NCBI GenBank assembly: GCA_023423045.1
Contig: JAFAGA010000024.1
Coordinates: 1 to 64,000 of the forward strand
Direction of reading: 5' to 3'
DNA from: Bacillota bacterium
GTDB taxonomy: Bacteria > Bacillota > Clostridia > Lachnospirales > Lachnospiraceae
Length of the DNA: 64,000 nt
In this document: positions 26,319 through 34,505 of the stretch, one piece after another
Layout: every line of letters begins with the position of its first letter
Position numbering within the stretch: the stretch's first letter is position 1
Made by a program: the position numbers and the translations under genes
Notes under the pieces: model-generated
Databases searched by the model: none
Told to the model about the DNA's origin: nothing
The model's input: only the letters and a program-made list of their open reading frames with translations

Positions 26319-27910
26319 GAATATTAATAAAAAACGGTATGCTTTATGACGGGAGCGGGCAGCGGCCCCGGCAGAAGAATCTTCTGGTGGAGGGAGATAG
26401 AATTGCTGCCGTAACGCAGCAGCAGGACCTGAATGCCGATAAGGTGATTGATGCCGACGGTCTTATGGTTACACCGGGATTTATTGATACCCACAGGCAT
26501 TGCGATATTGATGCTTTGTATCATCCGGATTTCGGGACGGTTGAGCTGGCGCAGGGACTCACTACTGTAATCGGCGGCAATTGCGGACTCGCACCAATTC
26601 CCGCGCGCAAGGCCCATAGAAAAGAAATCTTTGACTTCATTGAACCCTGTCTTGGAGCTGCTCCAAGGCAGCTGCAGATGGAGCGTTATTGCGAATATAT
26701 CGAAGAATTGGAAGCAAGAGAGCTTCCCTTGCATGTCGGAAGTTATATTGGAGCAGGGACTCTGAAGGCTGCCATCAAGGGCTATGGAAAATCAGCTTTC
26801 ACCCGAGATGAGATGGAGCAGGCAAAGACCTATATCCGGGAAGGAATAGAAGCCGGTGCCGTAGGACTGTCCATGGGGCTTATGTATCAGCCGGAGTGCT
26901 ACTCCAGCCGGGAAGAGTTGGTAGAGCTTGCATCCTGCATTGCGCCCTATGGCCGGCCTCTGACCTGCCATATCAGGGGAGAAGGGGAGAATCTGGTTTC
27001 CTCCATAAAAGAAATTACAGAAATTGCAAAGCAAGCCGGAGTGCCGCTGAATATCAGCCATTTTAAGGCTACGGGTATGAAGAACTGGGGCAGGGCGATT
27101 CATCAGGCCATTGAATTGGTGGAGACGGCCCGGAGTGGCGGACAGGATGTCACGGTGGACTTCTATCCCTACTGCGGTGGATCCACGACGCTGATCAGCC
27201 TGCTTCCCCCCTCCGTTATGGGGGAGAGTATCGAGCAGACCCTTGATCGTCTGGCCTCTGTCGAGGGAAAGGAGCTGCTGCGCAGAGAATTATACAGGGA
27301 ACATGCTGGCTGGGATAATATGGTGACCGCCATCGGGTGGGAAAGAATTTTGATCAGCTCGGTGAACCTGGAAAACAATCGTAAATATGCCGGTATGAAC
27401 TTTAAGGAAGCGGCAGGACTGGCGGGCTATGAAGAGCCCAGTGATTTTGCCTGCGAGCTTCTGGTACAGGAACAGGGAAAGGTGAGCATTATTGTCCTGT
27501 CCATGTCTCAGGAGGATGTGGATACGGTGGCGCGCCTTTCTTATTCCATGGTAATCTCCGACGCACTGTACGGACCCGGAGATTGCCCTCATCCAAGGCT
27601 GTACGGAGCCTTTCCCAAGATAATCCGGGAGTATGTGCTGGAACGCGGAGTGCTGACCATGGAGGAAGCGATCCGCAAGATGACCCTTCTGCCGGCCAAG
27701 CGTCTGTCTCTGGAGGGGAGGGGGATGCTGAAGGAGGGATATTATGCGGACATCAATCTCTTTCGTGCAGAGGAGCTGAGGGATTATGCCGTTTATGATA
27801 ATCCCAGAAGGCTGTGTACCGGGATCCGGACAAGTATAATCAATGGCAGGATTGCCGTATCCCAGGGTGAAATCAAGAGCAGGAGCTGCGGAAGAGTGAT
27901 TAGATTATAA
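26315..27910 (+). CDS. N-acyl-D-amino-acid deacylase (D-aminoacylase)
   Basis: A 531-residue metal-dependent amidohydrolase that would release free D-amino acids from N-acylated forms. The D-aminoacylase metal set is visible in order: DTHRH, the bridging cysteine in GGNCGLAP, LTCHIRG, NISHFKATG and the late aspartate in SDALYG. The start ATG overlaps the stop of the upstream aldolase-like gene (ATGA), giving translational coupling; an apparent longer frame from 26225 runs inside that gene. No signal peptide, so it acts in the cytoplasm. With the upstream PLP enzyme and downstream RidA it fits a D-amino-acid scavenging pathway. Confidence 0.9.
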   Translation: MRILIKNGMLYDGSGQRPRQKNLLVEGDRIAAVTQQQDLNADKVIDADGLMVTPGFIDTHRHCDIDALYHPDFGTVELAQGLTTVIGGNCGLAPIPARKAHRKEIFDFIEPCLGAAPRQLQMERYCEYIEELEARELPLHVGSYIGAGTLKAAIKGYGKSAFTRDEMEQAKTYIREGIEAGAVGLSMGLMYQPECYSSREELVELASCIAPYGRPLTCHIRGEGENLVSSIKEITEIAKQAGVPLNISHFKATGMKNWGRAIHQAIELVETARSGGQDVTVDFYPYCGGSTTLISLLPPSVMGESIEQTLDRLASVEGKELLRRELYREHAGWDNMVTAIGWERILISSVNLENNRKYAGMNFKEAAGLAGYEEPSDFACELLVQEQGKVSIIVLSMSQEDVDTVARLSYSMVISDALYGPGDCPHPRLYGAFPKIIREYVLERGVLTMEEAIRKMTLLPAKRLSLEGRGMLKEGYYADINLFRAEELRDYAVYDNPRRLCTGIRTSIINGRIAVSQGEIKSRSCGRVIRL

Positions 27911-28020
27911 GAAGGAAAAAAGAAAAGACATACCCGGAAAGAAATGATAAGATAATACCGGGATAAATATTATGCTGCCGCCTGAAACTATAGGGAGCAG
28001 CGGAATGGAGAGGAATAAAA

Positions 28021-28488
28021 ATGCAAGATATCTATGAGAGATTAAAAGAATTGGGATTGGAGTTACCCAAAGCACCCGCCAAGGGAGGGGTCTATTCTCC
28101 TTCAAAGTTGTTCGGAGGAAATCTGATCTATGTATCCGGATGCGGTCCGGTCATCGATACCCAGCCGATAGCCGGAAAGGTAGGGCAGGAATTTACCAGG
28201 GATGAGGCAAAGATCTTTGCCAGGAATGCCATGTTGAACGTACTGTCCGTATTGGAGGCTCAGATCGGTGATTTGAACAAGGTAAAGCAGGCAGTAAAGA
28301 TTCTTGTACTGGTGGCAAGCGATGATAATTTCTATGAACAGCCCTATGTTGCCAACGGGGGGTCCCAGTTATTGGTAGATTTGTTCGGGGAAGAGGCGGG
28401 AGCACCGACCAGATCGGCAATCGGTGTAAATGTTTTGCCCGGCAATATTCCTGTGGAGATAGAAGGTATATTTGAAGTAGAGTTATAA
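28021..28488 (+). CDS. RidA (YjgF/YER057c/UK114) family protein
   Basis: A 155-residue protein of the RidA family, which hydrolyses reactive 2-aminoacrylate and related imines made by PLP-dependent dehydratases. The family features are GNLIYVSGCGP, the DNFYEQPYVANGG region, the conserved arginine in PTRSAIGVNVLPGNIPVEIEG and the final glutamate. It is longer than the 125-residue classical form, as in the longer YjgF subgroup. It follows the D-aminoacylase after 110 bp, with AGGAATAAAA upstream, and ends before terminators. Its role here is probably to clear enamine by-products of the operon's PLP enzyme. Confidence 0.9.
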   Translation: MQDIYERLKELGLELPKAPAKGGVYSPSKLFGGNLIYVSGCGPVIDTQPIAGKVGQEFTRDEAKIFARNAMLNVLSVLEAQIGDLNKVKQAVKILVLVASDDNFYEQPYVANGGSQLLVDLFGEEAGAPTRSAIGVNVLPGNIPVEIEGIFEVEL

Positions 28489-28526
28489 CAGATCTCCCGG
28501 TATGAATTATACCGGGGGATTCGGGC

Positions 28527-28558
28527 AGAGCCCGTTCGGCTTAATCCGAACGGGCTCT
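28527..28558 (+). terminator. Terminator of the D-amino-acid operon
   Basis: Perfect 13-bp stem AGAGCCCGTTCGG/CCGAACGGGCTCT followed by TTT. A smaller stem (CCCGGTAT/ATACCGGG) lies just before it, at about 28497-28515. Confidence 0.9.
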
Positions 28559-28629
28559 TTCGGTGCAGACAGGGACTGATAAGCAGGAACATTATCTGAT
28601 GATTTATCTGGCATTGTTTGACTGCATTA

Positions 28630-28750
28630 TGATATAATGTCTAACGACATTATATCAGCGCCGACCGAAGGGAGTGCGCATCCCTGGCACGAAGTGCCAC
28701 ACAATAAGCATTTATGCTTATTGTGTAATGTCTAACGACATTATATCAGC
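28630..28750. repeat. Hairpin cassette with a 25-bp direct repeat
   Basis: A 25-bp sequence ending in GACATTATATCAGC occurs at 28635-28659 and again at 28726-28750. The first copy sits in a perfect 12-bp hairpin, TGATATAATGTC-TAAC-GACATTATATCA. Between the copies lie AGGGA/TCCCT, TGGCAC-GAA-GTGCCA and a perfect 12-bp hairpin CACAATAAGCAT-TT-ATGCTTATTGTG. No gene is supported in 28489-28815. Confidence 0.8.
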
Positions 28751-28815
28751 AAGGAAGAAGGCTTTAGGGTACGGGAAGGATACGAGAGATAGTATAAAGA
28801 GGGAGGATACAGCAC

Positions 28816-29631
28816 ATGGATCATTGTCGGCAGGCAGGGAAGAATGGGACGGAAGTGTTTTGCACCCCGAATATTACGAATTTGAGAGAGCTGGGAGGAT
28901 ATGCGGTTCCGGGAGGAAAGAAGATTTTATCCGGGCATTTTTATCGCAGCGGATCCTTGGCACAGGTGAGTGAGGAGGATCTCAGAGTGTTGGAGTCTCT
29001 GAAACTGCAGATGATTGTTGATCTGCGTACGCAGCAGGAGATTAAAAGCGAGCCGGATGTACTTCCGGCTGGCTGTGAATACTATAACTATTCCGGCATT
29101 GTCCTGACAGAAGCCACGGTGAAGGGAAATCTGGACATGCAGGCCATTCTGGCTCTGACCATGGAACAGGGATCGCAGCTCCCGGATCTTTCGGAATATA
29201 TGAAAGGAGTATACCGGAACATGGCTCTTATGAGTGATGCATTTCGCAAGCTGTTTGAGCTGATAAGACAATATCCGGATAAACCGCTTTTGTTCCATTG
29301 CACCCATGGCAAGGACCGGACAGGAATTGGCGCGGCCTTGATCTTATTGAGCCTTGGAGCATCACAGGAGACAGTAATGGAGGATTATCTTCTGTCCAAT
29401 CTTTACCGGCAGGAAGAAAACAACAAGCTTTTGAAGGAACTGTCCGCTCATGTACAGGAGGAAGGCAAACTTGAGAATTTAAAAGGGGTGCTGGAGGTAA
29501 GAACGGAGTATCTTCAGACCTATATGGATACGGTACAACAGGAATATGGTACCTGGGAGAATTATTTTGAACAGTCCCTGGGAGTTACCCGGGAAGACCT
29601 TCAGAGGATGAGAGAAAGACATCTGAGGTAA
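28816..29631 (+). CDS. Tyrosine-phosphatase-family protein (LipA/SidD-like fold)
   Basis: A 271-residue cysteine-based phosphatase. The catalytic P-loop HCTHGKDRTG (Cys162, Arg168) fits the CX5R signature. The N-terminal NLRELGGYAVPGGKKILSGHFYRSG followed by VDLRTQQE is typical of the bacterial tyrosine/lipid phosphatase group (Y_phosphatase3). These proteins remove phosphate from phosphotyrosine or phosphoinositides; the substrate here is unknown. No signal peptide. GGGAGG precedes the start. A decayed GGDEF fragment follows directly. Confidence 0.88.
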   Translation: MDHCRQAGKNGTEVFCTPNITNLRELGGYAVPGGKKILSGHFYRSGSLAQVSEEDLRVLESLKLQMIVDLRTQQEIKSEPDVLPAGCEYYNYSGIVLTEATVKGNLDMQAILALTMEQGSQLPDLSEYMKGVYRNMALMSDAFRKLFELIRQYPDKPLLFHCTHGKDRTGIGAALILLSLGASQETVMEDYLLSNLYRQEENNKLLKELSAHVQEEGKLENLKGVLEVRTEYLQTYMDTVQQEYGTWENYFEQSLGVTREDLQRMRERHLR

Positions 29632-29663
29632 TAATATATGTAATTAGAGGTGTGTATGTTTAA

Positions 29664-29801
29664 TTCCTTTTTATTAATGCTACGATTTCTGTTGGTGTCA
29701 GTTCCTATCCCGGTGTTATTGATAATCCGAATAATCTGTTGTATGAAGCGGATAATGCTTTATATCAGGCAAAGAGGGAAGGCCGGAACAGGGTTAAATA
29801 G
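29664..29801 (+). pseudogene. C-terminal remnant of a GGDEF diguanylate cyclase
   Basis: The frame ending at 29801 reads NATISVGVSSYPGV, then LLYEADNALYQAKREGRNRVK, the usual last 45 residues of a GGDEF domain. No start, no catalytic half and no upstream domain exist; the frame meets a stop at 29661. It is the tail of a lost cyclase gene, left between the phosphatase and the HD protein. Another frame here (29650-29856) is a shadow without support. Confidence 0.8.
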
Positions 29802-29852
29802 TAATAGCCGGTTGAAATCCGGGAGACAGATAAGAGCAGGAACAGGAGAAGC

Positions 29853-30419
29853 ATGATGGATATTATGAAGATAATTTCTTTTATTGAAGAAGCGGAATTG
29901 CTGAAGTCGGTGGTGCGCACCGCATGGACGAGCCAGGGACGCAGGGAGAGTACTGCGGAGCATTCCTGGAGGCTGGCATTGCTTACAGGTGTAATGCATG
30001 ATAATTATCCCGAACTGGATTTGTCGAGGATGCTGATGATGTGTCTGATTCATGATATCGGAGAGATTTATGAGGGAGATATCTCGGCGGCTTTAAGGCC
30101 TGATCAGGAAGATAAGTTTCAGACAGAGTATGATGCGGCTCAGAAGGTGTTTTCACTGCTGCCCCGGCAGCAGGCCGGGAGGCTGATGGAAATCTGGCTG
30201 GAATACAATGAAGGAACCACAGCGGAGGCCAGATTAGTTAAGGCGCTGGATAAGGCGGAGACGATCTTGCAGCATAACGCGGGAAAGAATCCCTCTGATT
30301 TTAACTATCAGTTTAATCTGGAATACGGGAAGAAATATTTTAAGGAAGATGCGGTTCTTGAAGAATTAAGAATGGCCCTTGATGCGGCAACAAGGAAGAA
30401 GGTAAAGGGGCAGACATAG
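29853..30419 (+). CDS. HD-domain phosphohydrolase
   Basis: A 188-residue protein of the YfbR/5'-deoxynucleotidase-like HD group. The metal-binding residues appear as STAEHSWR, CLIHDIGEIYEGD and, later, KALDKAET. Relatives dephosphorylate nucleoside monophosphates. AGGAGAAGC lies before the ATG pair. It ends 22 bp before the GTPase-nuclease fusion, so both are likely cotranscribed. The exact substrate is unknown. Confidence 0.88.
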   Translation: MMDIMKIISFIEEAELLKSVVRTAWTSQGRRESTAEHSWRLALLTGVMHDNYPELDLSRMLMMCLIHDIGEIYEGDISAALRPDQEDKFQTEYDAAQKVFSLLPRQQAGRLMEIWLEYNEGTTAEARLVKALDKAETILQHNAGKNPSDFNYQFNLEYGKKYFKEDAVLEELRMALDAATRKKVKGQT

Positions 30420-30441
30420 ACAAAAACACGGGAGATGAGTG

Positions 30442-33321
30442 ATGAAAAAGTTGGTAATCGGTATTTTGGCCCATGTAGATGCAGGAAAGACAACTTTGGC
30501 GGAAGGTATTCTTTATTCGACCGGAAGCATCCGAAAATTAGGCAGGGTTGACCATGGGGATGCTTTTTTGGATACCTATGAACTGGAGCGTGCACGGGGA
30601 ATTACCATCTTCTCAAAGCAGGCAGTATTGACTCATAAGGATATGGAGGTTACTTTATTAGATACACCGGGGCATGTAGATTTCTCCGCTGAGATGGAGA
30701 GAACGTTACAGGTGCTGGACTATGCGATTTTGGTGGTTAGCGGAAGCGACGGTATTCAGGGACATACGGAAACACTATGGAAACTGCTGGCGAAATATCG
30801 GATTCCGGTTTTTCTTTTTATCAATAAAATGGATTTGGCAGGGACAGACCGGGCTGTGCTGATGGCCGAGGTAAGAAAGCGGCTGAATGAGGGATGTATC
30901 GATTTTGGCCAGGAGCAGACACAGCTTCTGGAAGAACTTGCACTCTGTGATGCAGCATTGTTGGAGCAATATATGGAAAGCGGGACCATCAAATCAGGGG
31001 ATATTGCTGACTTTATCCGTAGGAGAAAGATCGTTCCCTGTTACTTTGGCTCGGCGCTCAGGATGGATGGTATTCTTGCCCTGCTGGACGGATTGGAGCA
31101 ATATACCAGGGAGCCATGTCGGCAAGAAGAATTTGGTGCGAAGGTATATAAAATCACAAGGGACGAGCAGGGGAACCGCTTAACATGGCTGAAGATTACC
31201 GGAGGCAGCCTGAGAGTAAAGATGCTGCTGACCAACCGGAGGGAGCAGACTGCTTTTCAGAAAGAGGAACTGTCTAAAAAGCCGGAGAATAAGGAGGCGC
31301 TGACCGGAAGAGGCGGAAGCCGGGGCAGGGGTGAAACTGAAACCTGGGAGGAGAAGGTGGACCAGATACGGATCTATTCCGGAACAAAATATGATACAGC
31401 GGAACAGGTGGAAGCAGGTACGGTATGTGCGGTTACCGGTCTTAGCAGCACCTATCCGGGCCAGGGGTTGGGCATGGAGGAAGGCTCCGATCTGCCGGTA
31501 TTGACACCGGTATTGGGATATCATATATTGCCGCCGCCGGAATGTGATGCCTATACCCTGCTGCTGAAATTGCGCCAGCTGGAGGAAGAGGATCCGCAGC
31601 TGCATATCGTATGGTCGGAGCAGCTAAAGGAGATACATGTGCAATTGATGGGTGAGGTTCAGGTTGAAATCCTGAAAACCTTAATCTGGGACCGGTTTGG
31701 ACTAGAGGTTGAGTTTGGCGAGGGTAATATCGTATATAAAGAAACCATTGCCGGGCCGGTGGAGGGTGTGGGGCATTTTGAACCGCTGAGACATTATGCG
31801 GAGGTGCACCTGCTCCTGGAGCCGGGAGAGCCCGGAACGGGGCTGACCCTGGACAGCAGCTGCAGTGAGGATGAACTGGAGCGCAGCTGGCAGCGATTAG
31901 TCCTCACGCATTTGGAAGAAAAGGAGCACATCGGCGTATTAACCGGTTCGCCGATTACTGATATAAGAATAACCCTGATTGCCGGACGGGCACATCAGAA
32001 GCATACCGAAGGCGGAGATTTCAGGCAGGCAACCTACAGGGCGGTGCGTCAGGGATTAAAGAAGGCAAAGAGCATTTTGCTGGAGCCCTATTACCGGTTC
32101 CGGTTAGAGGTTCCCTCGGAAACCGTGGGCAGAGCCATGTCGGACATTCAGCGGATGAGCGGAACCTTCCAGCCGCCGGCCATTGACGGTGAAATGACTG
32201 TGTTGACCGGAGACGCGCCGGTTGCAGCGATGCGGGGTTATCATACGCAGGTTACAGCTTATACCAGGGGGAAAGGGAGATTCTTTTGTACTTTGAAAGG
32301 GTATGAACCCTGTCATAATCAGGAGGAAGTGATCCGTAATATCGGTTATGACAGTGAGCGGGATATGGAGAATCCTACCGGGTCCGTATTCTGTGCCCAC
32401 GGAGCAGGATTTGTGGTTGAATGGGACCGGGTTGAGGAATTCATGCACCTGGAGGGGATGCGGCTGAAGGCTATTCCAGGAGAAGGCGCGGAAAGATCTA
32501 AGGAGGCACCCGGGAAGGTGTCCAGGGAGGTATCCCGGGATATATCCAAGGAACTACCCTGGGAAGAGGCGGTTTCTGAGGAAATGGACAGTTCTCCGGT
32601 GAGACCGGAGGCCCGAAAAAAAGCCTCCCATTATGAAGTCTCACTGCAGGAGGATAAGGAGCTGGAGGAGATATTCGTGCGCACCTTTGGCCCGATTAAG
32701 CAGAGAAGGGAGCCGTCCCAGGGGAGGCTCGGCGCAGAGCGAAGGAATCCGTCATCCTCCGTATCAGCCGTGGAGGCAGCCAAAAGAAAGCAGGAAGCCG
32801 GAAGACAAGCGCCGGTAAAAGAGTATTTGCTGGTGGATGGTTATAATATCATTTTTGCCTGGGAGGAGCTGGACAGGCTGGCAAAGGAGAATATGGATGC
32901 TGCGAGAAATAAGCTGATGGATATTCTCTGCAATTACCAGGGCTTTAAGAAGTGTATCGTAATTCTGGTTTTTGATGCCTATAAGGTGAAGGGCGGTATC
33001 GGCGAAATGCTGGAATACCATAATATCCATGTGGTATATACAAAAGAAGCGGAGACTGCGGACCAGTATATTGAAAAAGTAACTCATGAAATAGCGCGGG
33101 AACATCGTGTAACCGTTGCAACCTCAGACGCCCTGGAGCAACTGATCATATTGGGAAAGGGAGCGATGAGGCTGTCCGCCGCAGATCTCAGGGAAGAGAT
33201 TCTGCGGACCGATGATGAGATAAGAAGAGAATATCTGGATAAGCCTCCCAGCGGACGAGCTTATATCGGTGATCGGTTCAGCGATGAAATCAGGAATGAA
33301 TTGGATGGGGCCGGGGAGTAG
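30442..33321 (+). CDS. Tet(M)/EF-G-like ribosomal GTPase fused to a YacP/Rae1-type NYN nuclease
   Basis: A 959-residue fusion. Residues 1 to about 680 form a Tet(M)-type translation GTPase: P-loop AHVDAGKTT (10-18), RGITI switch, DTPGH (74-78), NKMD (128-131), SAL (204-206), then EF-G-like domains including the LKKAKSILLEPY segment. Domain II holds a charged insertion (about 268-311). A variable linker (about 690-793) leads to a C-terminal NYN/PIN-like domain (794-945) strongly resembling Bacillus YacP (Rae1), a nuclease that cuts mRNA in the ribosomal A site. Its acidic set is present: Asp799 (LLVDGYNIIF), Asp845 (VFDAYKV), Asp874 (ETADQ), Asp896 (ATSD). The natural inference is a ribosome-targeted mRNA endonuclease. 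ATG 30442 fits the GGAG site; an adjacent GTG at 30439 is less likely. Confidence 0.92.
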   Translation: MKKLVIGILAHVDAGKTTLAEGILYSTGSIRKLGRVDHGDAFLDTYELERARGITIFSKQAVLTHKDMEVTLLDTPGHVDFSAEMERTLQVLDYAILVVSGSDGIQGHTETLWKLLAKYRIPVFLFINKMDLAGTDRAVLMAEVRKRLNEGCIDFGQEQTQLLEELALCDAALLEQYMESGTIKSGDIADFIRRRKIVPCYFGSALRMDGILALLDGLEQYTREPCRQEEFGAKVYKITRDEQGNRLTWLKITGGSLRVKMLLTNRREQTAFQKEELSKKPENKEALTGRGGSRGRGETETWEEKVDQIRIYSGTKYDTAEQVEAGTVCAVTGLSSTYPGQGLGMEEGSDLPVLTPVLGYHILPPPECDAYTLLLKLRQLEEEDPQLHIVWSEQLKEIHVQLMGEVQVEILKTLIWDRFGLEVEFGEGNIVYKETIAGPVEGVGHFEPLRHYAEVHLLLEPGEPGTGLTLDSSCSEDELERSWQRLVLTHLEEKEHIGVLTGSPITDIRITLIAGRAHQKHTEGGDFRQATYRAVRQGLKKAKSILLEPYYRFRLEVPSETVGRAMSDIQRMSGTFQPPAIDGEMTVLTGDAPVAAMRGYHTQVTAYTRGKGRFFCTLKGYEPCHNQEEVIRNIGYDSERDMENPTGSVFCAHGAGFVVEWDRVEEFMHLEGMRLKAIPGEGAERSKEAPGKVSREVSRDISKELPWEEAVSEEMDSSPVRPEARKKASHYEVSLQEDKELEEIFVRTFGPIKQRREPSQGRLGAERRNPSSSVSAVEAAKRKQEAGRQAPVKEYLLVDGYNIIFAWEELDRLAKENMDAARNKLMDILCNYQGFKKCIVILVFDAYKVKGGIGEMLEYHNIHVVYTKEAETADQYIEKVTHEIAREHRVTVATSDALEQLIILGKGAMRLSAADLREEILRTDDEIRREYLDKPPSGRAYIGDRFSDEIRNELDGAGE

Positions 33322-33360
33322 ACATAGCCAAACCGCGGAAGAAGAAAGGGATGGGATCTT

Positions 33361-34407
33361 ATGAATATAAGGTATTTGCAGAAGATGATATCAGACATGG
33401 AAGATATCATCGTAATTGATAGGAATGTCAGGATTAATGATGTCCTGTGCAATGTCATGGGGCTGCTGCGCGAGGAAGGGAAATGGCAGCTTCTGGTCCT
33501 GCAATATGATGAGAATTATCAAAGGCGCATCGGAGCGGAGGAGGCCTCATACCAGGAGGAGTTAAGAAGGCCATTGAGTAACCGGGAGCTCATGCAGAAG
33601 CAACGCAGGATTGATATGGCAGAAACGCTGCAGACAGCAAGAAAAGTATGTATAGGGAAAGAAGAGTATGAGATACGGGGAATGGAGCTTCGCAAGCTGG
33701 GAGAGCAGAAATGGAAGGAGGTTTATCTGATATCCGAATTTCTGCGCCGTGGTTGGAAGCCGAAGGAAATAGCATCCGAGGATATGGATATGCTGTTTTT
33801 GGCCCGTATCCAATTGGAGGCAGCAGATGATAGAGAACCGGCGTTTGGAGAAGGGGATGCGGTACGCTTTATCATGGGGATAAGCCATACCCATGCTTTA
33901 GTGGAAATTCCTCTTACGCTTACGGTTAACGGTGGGAACTACGGTAAGCGATGGTTTCAGGATACCGCTTCGGGGGAAGAGCATTGGGTACAGATTCATC
34001 AGGTCTATCTGCTGGACATGGAAGCCCAGCTGGAAGAAACTTTTGCAAATCCCAAGTTACTGGAGAATATGACACAGGAAGAGCTTGTGAGATCCAAAGC
34101 TGATTTGAAGGAGAAGCTGAGGGAGATCTGCCCCGAGGACATGTATTTCCCGGTAATTGAATATGAGTGTGAAGAGAACATCTCTCTCCAATTCTACACA
34201 AAAGAGTATCTGGACGGTCCTGTTCCTGTAAATCGAAACGGCTCCATGGGCTTCATGATACGCCCGAAGCAGCAGGAGGATGGATTGGGCCGGAAGATGA
34301 AGGCAGCAGTGATCCAGCAGCCGGTACCAAAGGATACCTCCGATATTGAGGTGGAGATATTCGAATATATTGAATCAGCAGCTCTCGAAGACATCATTTT
34401 AGAATAA
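33361..34407 (+). CDS. Hypothetical protein
   Basis: A 348-residue protein I do not recognise. It is soluble, charged, and has no signal peptide or membrane helix. The N-terminal third is helical and rich in Arg/Glu/Gln. The middle has beta-like stretches (GDAVRFIMGISHTHALVEIPLTLTVNGG), and the C-terminal quarter contains GSMGFMIRPKQQED. It follows the GTPase-nuclease gene by 39 bp on the same strand, so the two may be cotranscribed and functionally linked. It ends before a strong terminator. Confidence 0.75.
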   Translation: MNIRYLQKMISDMEDIIVIDRNVRINDVLCNVMGLLREEGKWQLLVLQYDENYQRRIGAEEASYQEELRRPLSNRELMQKQRRIDMAETLQTARKVCIGKEEYEIRGMELRKLGEQKWKEVYLISEFLRRGWKPKEIASEDMDMLFLARIQLEAADDREPAFGEGDAVRFIMGISHTHALVEIPLTLTVNGGNYGKRWFQDTASGEEHWVQIHQVYLLDMEAQLEETFANPKLLENMTQEELVRSKADLKEKLREICPEDMYFPVIEYECEENISLQFYTKEYLDGPVPVNRNGSMGFMIRPKQQEDGLGRKMKAAVIQQPVPKDTSDIEVEIFEYIESAALEDIILE

Positions 34408-34425
34408 ATGGGAGAGACTAAAAAC

Positions 34426-34472
34426 GAGTATTATTGCGGGGGACTCAGGGAGCCTGTACCACAATAATACTC
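34426..34472. terminator. Bidirectional terminator
   Basis: Perfect 11-bp stem GAGTATTATTG/CAATAATACTC with a 25-nt loop, between convergent genes. Confidence 0.8.
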
Positions 34473-34505
34473 ATTTATTTATACGCTGTTCTCTTTCTTT
34501 AAGAA

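Noticed and set aside
28674..28973. Open frame overlapping the phosphatase start
   Set aside because: It runs through the hairpin cassette and into the phosphatase gene in another frame; the phosphatase start has the better ribosome site.
29650..29856. Small membrane-protein-like frame between phosphatase and HD genes
   Set aside because: The other frame of the same DNA matches a GGDEF tail, which explains the sequence better.
30442..32500. Calling the GTPase domain a tetracycline-resistance gene
   Set aside because: The GTPase is clearly Tet(M)-like, but the charged insertion and nuclease fusion make a simple resistance role unsupported from sequence alone.
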